64,000 nt of DNA from Dactylis glomerata (GCA_007115705.1 QXEO01000340.1:822990-886989), one strand, 5' to 3'. Shown: positions 1 through 12,682, numbered from the stretch's first letter. The notes: generated by a model from the sequence alone, not told the origin. Numbers and translations are program-made.

Positions 1-2185
1 GATCGTCGTGATAGACGCCGAGAAGATGGTGGGAGTGATTGCTATCGTTGCTCATATGGTGGTGGGCGTCGTTCTGATCGCACTCCTACTCCATATGTGA
101 ACACTGACTGTCAGATATGCAAGAAGCATGGTCATTCTGCCAGTGATTATTGGTGGCGCCATGCAGACGACAAGAAGGACAATCATGATGGTGAGAAGGG
201 TGCGCATCTTGCTTCATATAGCATTGATACAAATTGGTATACTGACACAGGGGCAACCGACCACATCACCAGTGAACTGAACAAGCTTCTCATTGCCAAC
301 AAGTATCATGGACAAGACAAGGTCCTCACCGCTGCGGGTATAGGTATGAACATTAGTCACACTGGTAATTCAATTTTGCGCACTCCTCATGGTTCCTTTG
401 ATCTTAAAAATATCCTTCATGTTCCTACTGCATCCAAAAATCTATTATCTGTTCATCGCTTCACACTTGATAATCATGTCTTTATTGAGTTTCATCCTTT
501 CTTCTTCTTAATCAAGGACCAAGCAACACGAAGAGTTCTATTTATAGGCCCTTGCTGGGGTGGTCTCTATCCTTTGTTGCCCATGTTCCATGAGACTGCC
601 AAGCATGCTTTCCTCACAATAAAGTCACCATCATCCACATGGCATCGCTGTTTAGGACATCCATCTTCATTTGTGGTTCAGCAAGTTTTTAGAAGAAATA
701 AAATATCTTACACTCCAGAGAGTACTCCATATGTTTGTGACTCTTGTCAGTTAGCCAAGAGCCATTAGTTACCATACCCCACATCCTCTAGTGTTTCCAC
801 TGCTCCCTTGGAGCAAGTATTCTCTAATGTATGGGGTCATGCCCCTCTCTCTGTGGGAAAACATGCATATTATGTAAGCTTTATTGATGATTTTAGCAAA
901 TTCACTTGGATCTATTTGCTTAAAAAGCGTTTTGATGTTTATCAAACTTTTCTCAATTATCAGCAGTATGTTGAACGTAAGTTTGATCGGAAAATTGTTA
1001 CTATGCAAACTGATGGGGGGTGAGTATGAAAAACTAAATGGTTTCTTCCAAAAAGTTGGTATCACTCATCATGTCTCTTGCCCTCATGCTCATCAACAAA
1101 ATGGTTCAGCTGAAAGAAAATACCGTCATATTGTTGAAGTAGGCCTTGCTTTGCTTGCAAATGCTTCTATGCCTCTCAAGTTTTGGGATGAAGCTTTTCT
1201 CACTGCCACTTTTCTCATAAATCTTCTTCCAAGCTAAGTTCTTGATTTTGAAACACCCACTGAACGTCTCCTCCATGTTACACCAAATTATGATGCCTTG
1301 AGAACTTTTGGTTGCGCTTGTTGGCCTAATCTTTGTCCCTACAATAAAAGAAAACTTGCCTTTCGGTCAAAATGGTGTGTGTTTCTTGGTTATAGCCCAC
1401 TTCACAAAGGTGTAAAATGTCTAGATATATCAACTGGACGTGTTTATATCTCTCGTGATGTTGTCTTTGATAAGAATATTTTTCCTTTTGCATCACTTCA
1501 TCCTAATGCCGGTGCACTCCTTAAGAAAGAAATTCTACTCCTTCCATCCTTCACATCAAATTCTCATGAGAGTGCACATAATTGCAATGATCATGTTGTG
1601 CCTATTGTATCTATTAATAATATAGAACAGGAAGATGCAGCCTCAGAAGAAAATTCCAGCCAAAATGGTGAAGAAACCAGCTCAGAAATTGAAGTTGAAA
1701 CTCAGTCAACAAATGACAAAAACAGCACTGAAAACAATGTTCATTTAGCTAGACATTCTTCTGGTCAAACAGATCCCGAGGCGCGGTGATCCGAGGCAGA
1801 TTCTCCCGCTTCTTCTCCGGCTGGTGCGAGCAGGCGGTCCCCACGTCGCAGCGAATCACCTGTTTCCGCAGCGTGTGCTGGCCACACGCCCTCCGGGACC
1901 CACGTGCCTACATCCTCTCTGGCGTCGCCATCTAGCATTCAGGGGCGCGCGGAGGCATCTTCCCCGACAACCACCCCTGCCACTCCGACGTTGTCTGCCA
2001 CGCAGGGGTCCCCTGGAGGATCTTATGTGGCTGGTGCCGGTGGGGGTGATTTTTCAGGAAATTTCGAAAATACTTCAAGTTCTTCAAATTCTGATCATTC
2101 TGATTCTGATGCTGATATTCCTCCACCGCCGTCACCACCTGGTGTTTGTACTCGACTGCAAAAAGGTATACGTCATCCCAAATAG
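1..2185 (+). pseudogene. Copia gag end, protease and integrase (decayed)
   Basis: This is the first half of the Copia polyprotein. A Cys/His-rich gag end is followed by the protease active-site motif DTGATDHI near 244-267, the pre-integrase HHCC finger (HRCLGHP through CDSCQLAKSH) near 640-765, and the integrase core with FIDDFSKFTW, QTDGG and the glutamate in NGSAERKY. The frame is open except for stops at 766 (TAG), 1235 (TAA), 1787 (TGA) and 2183 (TAG), plus one 1-nt frameshift in a run of six G at 1015-1020. The serine/proline-rich stretch at about 1620-2180 is the usual variable linker between integrase and reverse transcriptase. Several stops (CAG to TAG, CGA to TGA) fit cytosine deamination. 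Not functional as it stands. Confidence 0.92.
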
Positions 2186-3769
2186 TATACTGATGGCACT
2201 GTTAGATATGGCATGCTTTCCTCTACAGGTGAACCATATAATCTTATAGAAGCTCTAGCTGATCAAAACTGGCGTCAAGCTATGGAGGAAGAATATAATG
2301 CACTCATTGAAAATAAGACTTGGCACCTTGTTCCTCCAAGCAGCAATAAAAACCTAATTGATTGCAAATGGGTTTATCGTATAAAGAAGAAAGTAGATGG
2401 TTCTATTGATAGATACAAAGCAAGACTGGTTGCAAAAGGTTTCGAGCAAAGGTATGGCATTGATTATGAAGACACCTTCAGCCCTATAGTAAAAATTGCT
2501 ACCATCAGAATTGTTTTGTCTCTCTCTGTCTCTCTTGGATGGAGTCTACAGCAGCTAGATGTCAAGAACGCGTTTCTTCATGGTGTTCTGGAAGAGGAGG
2601 TTTACATGAAACAACCCCCAGGTTTTGAAAATCCTCATGCTCCGCACTACATTTACAAACTTGACAAGGCTCTGTATGGATTAAAACAAGCACCTTGAGC
2701 TTGGTATTCTAGGCTAAGTTCCAAATTATGTGAGCTTGGGTTCATACCATCAAAGGCTGATACTTCATTATTTCTTTTTAACAACTCAGGTATCACTATG
2801 TTTCTTCTGATATATGTTGATTACATCATAGTTACTGGTTCCTCTGATCGTGCCATTACTACTCTTCTTCAAGAATTGAATAAGTATTTTTCCATAAAGG
2901 ATCTAGGAGATTTGCATTACTTTCTTGGTATTGAGGTTAAGAAGATAAAGAACGGCTTGCTTCTCACACAAGAAAAGTATGCTACAGATATTCTTGGCAG
3001 AGTTGGAATGCATAACTGTAAGTCAGCTCCTACACCTCTGTCTTCATCAGAACAATTGTCTCTAACAGATGGTACACCTCTTGGTTCTGAGGATAGTACA
3101 CAATTCATGAGTATTGTTGGAGCACTTCAGTATTTAACATTGACACGTCCTGATCTAGCCTTCTCAGTAAACAAGGTTTATCAGTATCTTCATGCTCCAA
3201 CCACAGAACACTGGATAGTTGCAAAGCGTATTCTCAGATATGTAAAAGATACATTGAAGCTTGGAATCACCTTTAGAAAGTCTTCATCTACTTTTTTGAG
3301 TGCTTTTTCAGATGCTGATTGGGCAGGATGCCTGGATGATAGATGCTCCATAGGTGGTTTTGCTATATTTGTTGGACCAAATTTGGTCTCCTGGAGTGCC
3401 AGAAAACAAGCCACAGTGTCTCGGTCTAGTACTGAAGCTGAGTATAAGGCCCTAGCAAATGCCACGGCTGAGCTAATTTGGGTTGAAGCTCTTCTCCTTG
3501 AACTTGGAGTCAAGTTGCAAGAAAAACCAAGTCTTTGGTGTGATAATCTAGGTGCTACATATTTGTCTGCAAATCCAGTATTCCATGCTCGTACTTAACA
3601 TATTGAGATTGATTTTCACTTTGTCAGAGAAAGAGTGGCTAATGGAAATCTGGCTATTCATTTTATCTCAAGTAAGGATCAACTTGCAGATGGTTTTGCA
3701 AAGGCACTTCCAGTCAAGAAGCTTGATGAGTTTAAATGTAATCTCAACCTTTCAAAAGGTTTAGATTAA
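2186..3769 (+). pseudogene. Copia reverse transcriptase and RNase H (decayed)
   Basis: This is the second half of the Copia polyprotein, in one continuous frame with in-frame stops at 2696 (TGA) and 3596 (TAA), ending at TAA 3767-3769. The reverse transcriptase starts with the WRQAMEEEY and WVYRIKKK blocks and has the DVKNAFLHG motif near 2559-2585. The catalytic YVDD box reads YVDY near 2813-2824, so the second metal-binding aspartate is lost. RNase H motifs follow: SDADWAGC near 3310, STEAEYKAL near 3429 and CDNLGA near 3540. The element is dead through the stops and the altered catalytic box. Confidence 0.93.
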
Positions 3770-3776
3770 GGGAGGG
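3770..3776 (+). promoter_or_regulatory. Copia polypurine tract
   Basis: GGGAGGG lies one base pair after the RNase H stop codon and directly before the TGTTAG start of the 3' LTR. This is the expected site of plus-strand priming during reverse transcription. Confidence 0.85.
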
Positions 3777-3930
3777 TGTTAGAATATGTAATAGGCTTTA
3801 TTTTTCTTGCCTTATTTTTCAATATGGACTTGTAATTTGTGTATAACTCTGGCCCATGTTTTGGCCCTATATTAACACGTAATCGAGGGGAGATGAACCC
3901 ACTCGTTCCAAACCTAAAACATCAACAACA
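3777..3930 (+). repeat. Copia 3' LTR (about 154 bp)
   Basis: It begins TGTTAGAATATG immediately after the polypurine tract and ends ACAACA, giving TG...CA ends. The length is short but within the range of small plant Copia LTRs. The downstream border is supported because sequence after 3930 aligns with related Athila DNA at about 46716. Confidence 0.8.
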
Positions 3931-6192
3931 TGCTCTTTTATAAAGCTTGGCACTCCTCCCCACTTTTCTTTTCACAAACCATGGCTAACCGAATCCATCG
4001 GGTGCCCACCAACTTTCACATACCATGGAGGAGTGCCTTTTTTCTTTTCTTTTCTTTTAGTTACAATGGTCTAACCAGCTCCCTTGCAAAAATAATGATG
4101 AGCAGATGAAGCATGCAAGTCGAGGGGTACTTAATTCAATATGGAAGATAGCAAATCTGACCACTACGTCCTCATGAGCTAAAAACAGTGTCACAAAATG
4201 AGAAGTATTTGAAGGTTTTAAAAGGTAGCACATGAAAATTTAATTGGAATGGCTTGAAATAGCATGCATAGGAATTTATAGTGGACTCTTTGGAATTACT
4301 TGGTTTTCAGGAGTTGGATGCACGAGAAGCATTCCCTCTCAGTACAGGTGAAGGCTAGCAAAAGACTGGGAAGCGGCAATCGAGATAGCAGTAACTGTCA
4401 TAATCATGCTTGCGACAAAACAAAATTAGTATAGGCATATAAACGATACAAGAGCTCTAAGGCAAAGTAAATCATCAAGGCTTAATTGACTTTTGTTCAG
4501 TCATATGCATGCTTGAGCATGTGCCAAGTCGATTCAAATGAAACTTTCAGAGGACGATACCACAATGTCATACCGTTTTATGAATAGAACAATGCAAGCA
4601 AACATCTATATGACATGCTACAAACTATTAGTAAATTGGAACTAATAATATGAGAGCAAGAACTACTAAGCATCCATTAAATAACATAAACGTTACACGA
4701 ACAAACTAAGCATGTCCTCATAAATGAGTATATGTACAAAAATGAAAACAAATAGAGTTCAGACCAGCCTCTCACCACATCTCGAGTAGTCATAAGTCAT
4801 CATTATTGCCTTTCACTTGTGTGGCTTGAATAATATAAAGTGATAACCAAGCTCCAATGGAGTCACGGGAGACTGAACTTTGCAAGAAACTTTACAAAAC
4901 CAGAAAAGAACAACAAATATTTTTGGGTTTTCGAATTTTAAAATGAGAACAGAAGGAAACAGCAAACAAAGCAAAATCTTTTTAGATTTTTCGAATACCA
5001 AATCAAAAATAGAAGGTGAAGCAAACCAAAACTAGAAAACTAAAGAAGCAAACAAAGAGAAGCAACGGAAATATGTTTTGGTCTTTTTGTGTTTTGGAAA
5101 GTAGAAATAAAACAAGAACAATAAAGAAAAAGAAAGAAAGCAAAACATGGATATACAAAGTCCTGACAGAATATGATGTATAGATGAGTGAGTTGTCGGT
5201 ATACCTCCCCCCAAGCTTACGCTTTTGGCCTAAGTGGAGATCAATCCCAATGCGGCCAAGAAGTGGCGTCTCCAAAATATGACGAAGAAGTACCTTTGTC
5301 CTGATATGAGCTCGAGGGCGCCCCGATATGATGCACGGTGTAATAATCAGAGGGCACCTCCTCCTCCATCTCTGAAATTTTTAACAAACCTCATAAAAAA
5401 TGATTTTGAGACAAACAAATGAAGGAAACTACTATAGGGAGTTGCAAGAGAGCTAACATGCATCAAAATAACTTATCTAAGCAATAGAACAATAATGCAA
5501 ACTCACTTAACCTGTCACCTGTAGTGCTAAAATACTCAAGAAATACTCCACTAAACAAATTATACTTGGACAATCGAAGGAGTCACATACCGGTGAACAA
5601 ATGCTCCAAATCTCAGCAGCAAAGATGGGTTGAGCAAGGAGATCGAAAATCGCGAGCAAGAACAGCAAGTACTCGGGTTTGAACAAAGGAGTGGAGTTTT
5701 TTCAGGAGAGAGAGTGGAGTGGCAGGTGGAAGAATAAGTGGAGGGCCAGGGGCCCCACACCATGCAACGGCGCGACCTAGCTTGGACCGTGCCACCATGT
5801 GGTGTGGTGGCATAGTGGGTCCCCCTGGGGTGTCCCAGGTGCCTCTCTGCCCCATTTTTTGACATAAAAATTTAAAAACAATTTTCTGGAATTTTTTGAG
5901 AAACTTCATTTTTGTGGATTTTTAGAAATTGACAAAAGATTAAAAACTCGGGAAAACAAATATGGAACGACGGAATACAAATTCAAACCAAGTCTATAGC
6001 AGCTCTAAGATACTCTAATATGCAACTAAACAGCAGAAACAAAAGTGAACAAGGTGAAAACATGAGTAAAAAACGTAATTGCAGTGAAAACATAGTTCCA
6101 TTCATTCAAAAACCGCTTTGTTAACAAGGTTGATCAAGTCTTGTTACCAAAACAATTTTCTATGAAACAAAACTTTGCATTTCACTAAATGA
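3931..6192 (-). mobile_element. Athila-like element D, 3' untranslated region
   Basis: Long non-coding part of a minus-strand Athila-like element. Its left end (GGCACTCCTCCCCAC, the GGTGCCCACCAAC segment) matches 46716-46850 in element C, and the GGATGCACGAG...GCTAGCAAAAGACTGGGA segment near 4310-4380 matches elements B (about 15850) and C (about 52815). A GC-richer stretch lies at about 5700-5860. I see no coding capacity here; the short ORFs are chance or antisense. The 3' LTR of D would lie left of the Copia insertion, outside the window. Confidence 0.8.
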
Positions 6193-6906
6193 TTATGTTA
6201 CCTCGACCTTGATAGGCATAGTCCCAACCATAACAATTTTATACTCTTCCTTGGGCTTTAGCCTTGAACAATAAATTTCTCCAACTTTAATGGTCTCAAT
6301 ATTTTTGATTGTATTTAGACCATATTTTCTATCAATCTTCTTAGGAAAATAAACTGTGTGCTCCTTATCATTAACATTAAAAGTTACTTTCCCTTGGTTG
6401 CAATAAATAATAGCACCTGTAGTATTTAGAAAAGGTCTCCCAAGAATAATAGACATATTATCATCTTCAGGCATTTCAAACACAACAAAGTCAGTTAATA
6501 TCAAACAATTATTAGCCACTTGAACAGGAACATCCTCACATATACCAATAGGAATAGTAGTAGACTTATTAGCCATTTGCAAAGATATGTCAGTTGATAT
6601 CAATTTTTCTAGATCAAGTCTCTTATAGAGAGAAAAAGGCATGACACTAACTCTAGCTCCCAAATCAGACAAAGCAGTTCTAACATAGTTATTTTTAATA
6701 GAGCAAGGAATAGTTGGTATACCTGGATCTCCAAGCTTCTCTGGAACCTTGCCATTGAAAGAATAATTAGCAAGCAAAGTGGAAATTTCCTCACTAGTGT
6801 ATTCTGTCAATTGCCCAACTGTAATTTGTTCACCCATCATGTTATTTATCTTATGGAGAGACACCTCTAGTGAACTGTGGACCCCGGTCCATTCTTTTAC
6901 ATTCAT
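6193..6906 (-). pseudogene. Athila-type retropepsin ORF fused to LTR antisense
   Basis: This is an uninterrupted 237-codon ORF. The core from about residue 36 is a retrotransposon aspartic protease: the LGDPGIPTIPCSI lead-in, an active-site region DLGARVSVMPFSLYKRL (the usual D-x-G triad reads DLG, normal for Athila), and the ILGRPFLNTTGAI flap-side motif. The first ~36 residues (6800-6906) are not protease. They are the antisense of an LTR that aligns with 43300-43400, so the start codon is an accident of a rearrangement near 6799. No reverse transcriptase or integrase follows, consistent with a non-autonomous or truncated element. Confidence 0.8.
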
Positions 6907-7278
6907 ATTACTGTTAACTATTTACTCGCATTATTTACTTTCTCGCAAACTACTATCTTTTACCACATGATACGTTTAATCCTTTGTTTACAGCAAACTG
7001 ATGAGATTGACAACCTCACTAAAAGTTAGGGAAAAGTACTTTGGTTGTGTTGCATGTAGGTTCCACATTGCTACTGGTACAAAGCTACGCCCTAGATAAG
7101 GCGCCATATATAAATTGTCTGGAGCTATCACCAAGCCAGTGAGCATCAATCTTCGGAAGTTGGTTCTTTCTCCTACTAGTTCGATAAACCTCGGTTCCAT
7201 ACTGAGGGAAGACTTGTTGCTATGCTCATCATACCTTCCTCTTGGGGTTCCCAACTAGGTGCCTAACACGCACTATCA
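6800..7278 (+). repeat. Athila-like LTR fragment, plus orientation
   Basis: This is the reverse complement of the LTR part at 42915-43395 in element C, including the GGACCCCGGTCCA block and the CCTCTTGGGGTTCCCAACT end. It ends near 7278 with ACGCACTATCA. Only the 3' third of an LTR is present. It lies head-to-head with the minus-strand protease of element D, so the border near 6799 is a rearrangement junction. No primer site follows it. Confidence 0.75.
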
Positions 7279-7989
7279 TACATGGGAGAAGTCAAGATGT
7301 TAGTAGTGGAACTATGTTGAGTAATATTTAATGGTTTGATATTTATATGTTGTGGTGCTATTTTACTAGTGGTGTCATGTGAACGTCGACTACATGATAC
7401 TTCACCTTTATGGGCCTAGTAGAATGCATTGTATATTTGGATACTAATTGTGGGGTTGCTGGAGCGACAGAAACCTAAACCCCCGTTAGGAAACCAGTGC
7501 ACCAGGGAGTGTAGGATCTCAGAGTTTAAGGCTGTGGTTAGATTTATCTTAATTATTTTCTTGTAGTTGAGGATGCTTGCAAGAGGTATAATCACAAGTG
7601 TGTATTAGTCCAAGTTGGGGTAGTGCATTAGCATAGATTCACCCCCATAACACTTATCAAACCAATGAAGATTACTTAGCTATATGAAGCAAAAGCGCTT
7701 GACAGAAACTCCCGTGTGTCCTCAGGAACGTTTGGTAATCATAAGTAACACAATCGGCTTGTCCTTTGCTCTAGAAAGGATTGGGCCGCTCGCAGCAATT
7801 ATTATTATTTTCTTTTATTTACTCGTACTTTATTTACTTGCATTATCAAATACCCTTGAAAACCCATTTGCTAGTATTTACGGTGAATCCTTGATCAAAA
7901 CTGCTTGTCAACATCTTCTGCTCCTCGTTGGGTTCGACACTCTTATTTATTGAAAGTACTACGATACACCCGCTATACTTGTGGGTCTT
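7279..7989 (+). repeat. 3' part of another gypsy LTR
   Basis: The segment has the appearance of the last ~700 bp of a plus-strand Athila-type LTR: GAGCGACAGAAACCTAAACC near 7464, CCTCGTTGGGTTCGACACTC near 7922, and an end CCGCTATACTTGTGGGTCTTCA. It is recognised from memory of grass LTRs of this shape, with no second copy in the window to prove it. It abuts LINE ORF1 at about 7987-7991. The rest of the element must lie to the left, outside the window. No coding sequence is seen. Confidence 0.6.
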
Positions 7990-8091
7990 CAGAGGTTTCC
8001 AGGCTGCGGGTGTGTTCCAACAAAATTTCCAAAGTGGAAACGCTGGTTTTGGCGCGGCCGTGGGTCCCCGTGTTGGCATGGGCGTGCAGGG
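7990..8091 (+). pseudogene. LINE ORF1 fragment (left of element A)
   Basis: About 34 codons rich in Phe, Gln, Gly and Asn. The reading frame continues into the LINE ORF1 at 37584 when element A and one TSD copy (CAGGG, 8087-8091 and 37579-37583) are removed, which ties the two pieces to one LINE. The left border is an LTR fragment, so the true N-terminus of ORF1 is not in the window. Confidence 0.8.
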
Positions 8092-9089
8092 TGATACGTC
8101 TCAAACGTATCTATAATTTTTTATGTTCCATGCTTGTTTATGCACCATTTGCTTTGTATTTTGTTACACTTCATGGCATTTTTATGCATTTTCCGGAACT
8201 AACCTACTGACGAGATGCCACAGTGCCAGTTCCCTGTTTTCTGTAGTTTTTGTGTTTCAGAAAAGTTACACAGGAAATATTCTCGGAATTGGACGAAACG
8301 AAGCCCGAACCTCCTATTTTTCCTGACATGAGACGAAGTCCGAAGGAGAGCCGGAGGGGGGCCAGGGACCAGCCACACCCTAGGGTGGCGCACCCCCCTT
8401 GGCCACGCCGGGGTGTGGTGTGGGCCCCCTGGTCCACCTCTGACATCGCCCCTTCGCCTATAAGAAGCCTCCGATGCGAAAACGCTAAATCGTTCGCCGT
8501 TTCTCCTAGTAAAGTTCCGTAGCGCCGCCACTGTTGAAGACCAATTTTGGGGGACAGAAGTCTCTGTTCCGGCACCCTGCCGGGACGGGGAAGTGCCCTC
8601 GGAGCCTTCTCCATTGACTCCACCATCATCTCCATCGACTTCACCGCCATCTGCATCAACGTTGTTGTCTCCCATGATGAGGAGGGAGTAGTTCTCCCCC
8701 GGGGCTGAGGGCTCTACCGGTAGCTATGTGGTTCACCTCTCTCTCCCATGATATGATCTATATGTGATCCTGAGCTTTGTATCTAGTTGAATTGGTAGAT
8801 GTTGTTCTTCATATACTATGCTACTCTATTGCTTTATTAGTGTAATCTCCGGACACACCTTGTACCATGATGTGAAGGTGATAGTGTGTGCATTATGTGT
8901 GTCTCTTTGGCTAGTGTCTCTATGAATTGTTGGTGTTTGTTGGAACCATCTAGCGTGCTCAAGGTGATAGTGTGGGGCAATCTAGTTTTGGGAAATGCGA
9001 ACTTTGAGGAGTGCTTCATAGCCCTACACATGATTAGTGTTTGTTATCCATTGGAGAATAGTTTAGAATGGCATAGTGAAGATAGATAT
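8092..9089 (+). repeat. Element A 5' LTR, first part
   Basis: Begins TGATACGTCTCAAACG and aligns along its length with the 3' LTR at 36159 onward. It is interrupted at 9089 by the solo LTR (TSD GATAT, 9085-9089 and 22718-22722) and resumes at 22723. The two LTRs total about 1417 and 1420 bp. A TATA-like CCTATAAGAA at 8457-8466 follows a GC-rich stretch. Confidence 0.92.
8457..8466 (+). promoter_or_regulatory. Probable LTR TATA box, element A
   Basis: CCTATAAGAA. The equivalent place in the 3' LTR (about 36525-36534) and, on the minus strand, in element B (20758-20767) and element C (about 56437-56450) also holds a TATA-like motif after a GC-rich stretch. That makes it the likely core promoter of this LTR family. 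Confidence 0.55.
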
Positions 9090-9752
9090 TGTAACGCCCC
9101 ACCTTTGAATTAAGGGGGAACACTTGTGTTAAGTGCTATTCCCTGGATCACTGATAGCACCACAGTACAAAATATAGTAATCATTGCAATAGTATCAAAT
9201 ATTACATCGCAGATCCAGATACATAAGTCTCAAACCTTACAGATTCACAGCGGAAAACAAAGTGGCAATGAGCCTCCATCTTCTTCATGTGCCACAGGCA
9301 AACATGTTGGAATGTAGTCTCGAGATCCTACTAAATGATCTTTATCTGAAAACCTGCACATTTGAATATGCAGCCCCATAAATGGGGGTCAGTACAATGA
9401 TGTACTAGCAAATGACACATATTTGGTGGCTGTTGTGGAAGAACTAGCTACATGATATTTGGCTGGTGGATCTCATAAGCTGCTTTGCATAAAGCCAATT
9501 TTATCCTAAAATCCTTTTCAAAACTTTCTTTCAAAATTTTAGTTTATAAGGGTCAAGACAACCCCCATACATTACATACTGGCCGGTATGTAGTTCTGGG
9601 CGAAACTCAACAAAGTTGGAACATCAGAAACCACCACCCCTCGGAGTGTATGGCCCTGAGCTCCGGCCTAAGGGTTTCTAGTCAAGTTTTTAAAGCATTC
9701 AGAAATGGTGATGAGATTCTTCCGTACATTCCATGTATAGAGACTCAAATTG

Positions 9753-9809
9753 TCCATAACCGGGGACACGGCTAATCGATTAGTTTGACACCCTGCAGGG
9801 GTTGTGCAC
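9753..9809 (-). promoter_or_regulatory. Conserved palindromic block of long gypsy LTRs
   Basis: Contains the palindrome CCCTGCAGGG, an ATCGAT-centred palindrome and GCCGTGTCCCCGGTTATGG on the minus strand. The same arrangement occurs at 27755-27810 (+) and 47966-48020 (-) in otherwise different LTRs. Function is unknown; conservation suggests a cis element. Confidence 0.6.
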
Positions 9810-11048
9810 TTTCACCTTAAGACTCATTTTACGCCCATACATAAAATGAGACAAGACCTTTCAGAAGGAGAGAGCAACCATACTGGCAAGATCCGTTCCC
9901 AACCTATAATTCTGCTACCAGCCCATATCTTGCACACAAGTTGAACCCTCACATCTTAATCAGTCAAGACAGAGCCCATATTGTCATAAGGCTGCACTGG
10001 AAGTACTCTAAAGCATGGAAGACATGGTAACCTCTTTATTCCTGAGTGGCATTCCACAAGTGTACTCCTGGGGTTCACCCCATCCTCTAGGAGGCATGAG
10101 GCCCCATAAGACACTCAACTTCGCCTCCATCAACAAACCAATCCACCCAGGTGTTTCATTTTAGTTGAAGTTCTTAATTTGTTCAAAAAACACTTTTAAC
10201 AAGTGATCATAGCATTGGCATCAATTCTTCAACTAAAACTACAACCTAACAGGGGTGGGTTCAGAGGTGGCTATACACTACTAGGATGTATCATTGCAAA
10301 ACTTCACTTTGAAATCCAGCCTATCATGCACACTACTATAAAACACTAATGCATAAATAAAATGGGTAGAAGCATGTGTGTCACTTGCCTTGGTAACAAC
10401 CAGCACACTCACAGCAGTCACAATAGTTGTTCAGTTCCTCTTCACAATCTATACAAGCAAAATTAAACAAGCATAAACACACTATTTATAAATGGCAATC
10501 ATAGACATGTATGCATGTATGCAAATGTCAATTTAATTTCACACAACAAGTTAGTGTGTGAAAATGTTGTATTTAGTGAACCATGTTGTTTATAAAACAA
10601 GTGTGGTGTTGGAAAAGCTTTTTAGTTCATTTGCAAAATAAATAGGGCAATTTGGTTAATTGAGAAATTGGGCAAACACTTCCCAAAAATGGTTTTGGTT
10701 TGGCATTGCTCTGAGAAAATTAGGTTATGAACCTACTGGATAGAGGACAGTAATATGAAGCTACTGCAAGTGGTTTCACTCCAAAATAGTTTTTAGAAAT
10801 CAAATGGTGACCAAATTAGTGATTTGGTTAAATTTAATAGTAGAAAGTGTGTGCATGTTTCAAGTTTGAAAACTTTTGGTTCCAGGGTGTTCTACATGTT
10901 CTAAGAAATCCAGAGACTACAAATTTGTAGAAAATGGATGTCCAGAACAATTTCTGTGACTTAATTGGTGCAAATAGGCAATTATTGCCATTTGAAATAC
11001 ATTTTCAAAACTTACATAGTAACACCATGATATTACTGCATGGTTGGG

Positions 11049-12664
11049 TGATGCGTGGTAGATAACCAGCCCGTTGGGAACCCCAAGAGGAAGGTGTGAT
11101 GAATATAGCAGCAAGATTTTCCCTCAGTTAAGAAACCAAGGTTTATCGTTCAGGAGAGGAGCAAACAAACGACTGAAGGTGATGCTTGCTAGCTTGCGAC
11201 GGCTCAGGAAAATTTATAGGGCGCCTCATACAAGCTTTGCTTGCTAGCTGCAACGCGGAACCTGCACACAACACAACCAAATACTTTGTTCCCAACTTAC
11301 GATGAGGTTGTCAATCTCACCGGTTTGCTGTAAACAAAGGAATGAGCGTATCGAGTGGAAAGTGATAATAGTATGCGAGTAAAGTAAACAGGTGATTGCA
11401 ATATAAAGGAAAATAGGACTGGGGTCCACAGTTCACTAGCGGTGTCTCTCCATAAGATAAAATAATACAAGCTGGGTAAACAAATTACAGTTGGGCAATT
11501 GATAGAATAAAGATAACGTGCATATGATGAGAGGATCACTATGAGATTTACTCTGGGCATTACAACAAAATACATAGACCGCCATCCAACTGCATCTATG
11601 ACTAATAATCCACTCTCGGGGATATCATCCGAACACCCCATGAGTATTAAGTTGCGAACAACAGATAATTGCATTAAGCAAAGTGTGTAATGTAAACAAA
11701 GCATATACCCTCGAGCATATGAATGTTGTTTTCCCCCTAGTAGCAACAACACATCTACAACCTTAGAGGTTTCTGTCACTCCCCCAGATTAAATAGAGGC
11801 ATGAACCCACTATCGAGCATAAATACCCCCTCTTGGAGTCACTAGCAACTACTCGGCCAAGATAGCTACTAACAACGGAGACCATGCAAGATCATAAACA
11901 ACATAGAGATAACAAAAGATAAATTTCAGTACTTCAACTCAAGCATAACACCAATATTCATCGGATCCCAACAAACCAAACATGTAGAATTACATAACGG
12001 TGATCTCAATCATGTAGGGCAGCTCATGAGATCTAAACATGAAGCACATGGTGGAGAAGACAACCATCTAGCTACTGCTATGGACCCATAGTCCAAGGTA
12101 GACTGCTCACTCATCGCTCCGGAGGCAAGCATGGCGATGAAGAAGACCTCCGGTGGCGATTCCCCTCTCTGGCAGGGTGCTGGGAAGAGCTTCTGGACCC
12201 TCCCGATCTCCGGGTTGACGGCGGCGGCGGATCGCGATGTGTTCTGGAAATCTGATCGGGCCCTTAGGTTTTTCTCGTCGGGGGGTCTTTATAGGCGAAG
12301 AGGCATCGTCAGAAGTGGACCGAGCTGGTCTCACACATAGGGGGCGTGGCCCAGCCCCTGGCCGTGCCGCCCTGGTGTGAGGGCCCCTCGTGGCCCCACT
12401 CCGACTCCTCTTTGGTTCTCTGGAAGCTCCGGTAAAATTCTAGGCGACTGGCTTTGGTTTCGTCCAATTCCGAGAATATTTCCTGTGTAGCTTTTCTGAA
12501 ACACAAAAACAGCAGAAAACAGGGAACTGGCACTGTGGCAACTTGTTAGTAGGTTAGTTCTGGAAAATGCATAAAAGTGCCACAAAGTGTAACGAAACAT
12601 TAGGCAAATGGTGTAAAAACAAGCATGGAGCATCAAAAATTATGGATATGTTTGAGACGTATCT
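11049..12664 (-). repeat. Element B 3' LTR
   Basis: 1616 bp, starting (plus strand) TGATGCGTGG and ending GACGTATCT. It aligns with 19503-21136. The inner terminal base pair is changed (CGTATCT instead of CGTATCA). Confidence 0.92.
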
Positions 12665-12682
12665 GCATCCCCAAGCTTAACT

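Larger units (their letters stand above)
1..3930 (+). mobile_element. Ty1/copia LTR retrotransposon, 5' end outside window
   Basis: The visible part runs from the end of gag through protease, integrase, reverse transcriptase and RNase H to a polypurine tract and a short 3' LTR. The order PR-IN-RT-RH defines the Copia superfamily. It ends at 3930 with ACAACA, and from 3931 the sequence matches Athila-type DNA also found at about 46716-47045, so the Copia was inserted into element D. The expected TSD on this side is TGCTC (3931-3935); the left copy is off the window, so it cannot be confirmed. Confidence 0.95.

Noticed and set aside
8199..8675. Minus-strand ORFs of about 150 codons, repeated at 36271-36742
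   Set aside because: They are antisense to the GC-rich part of element A's LTRs; the duplicate copy reflects the LTR pair, not a gene family.
11244..11779. 160-codon minus-strand ORF, repeated at 19751-20251 and in element C
   Set aside because: Runs within the LTRs of B and C without any protein motif; conservation is due to the LTRs being copies.
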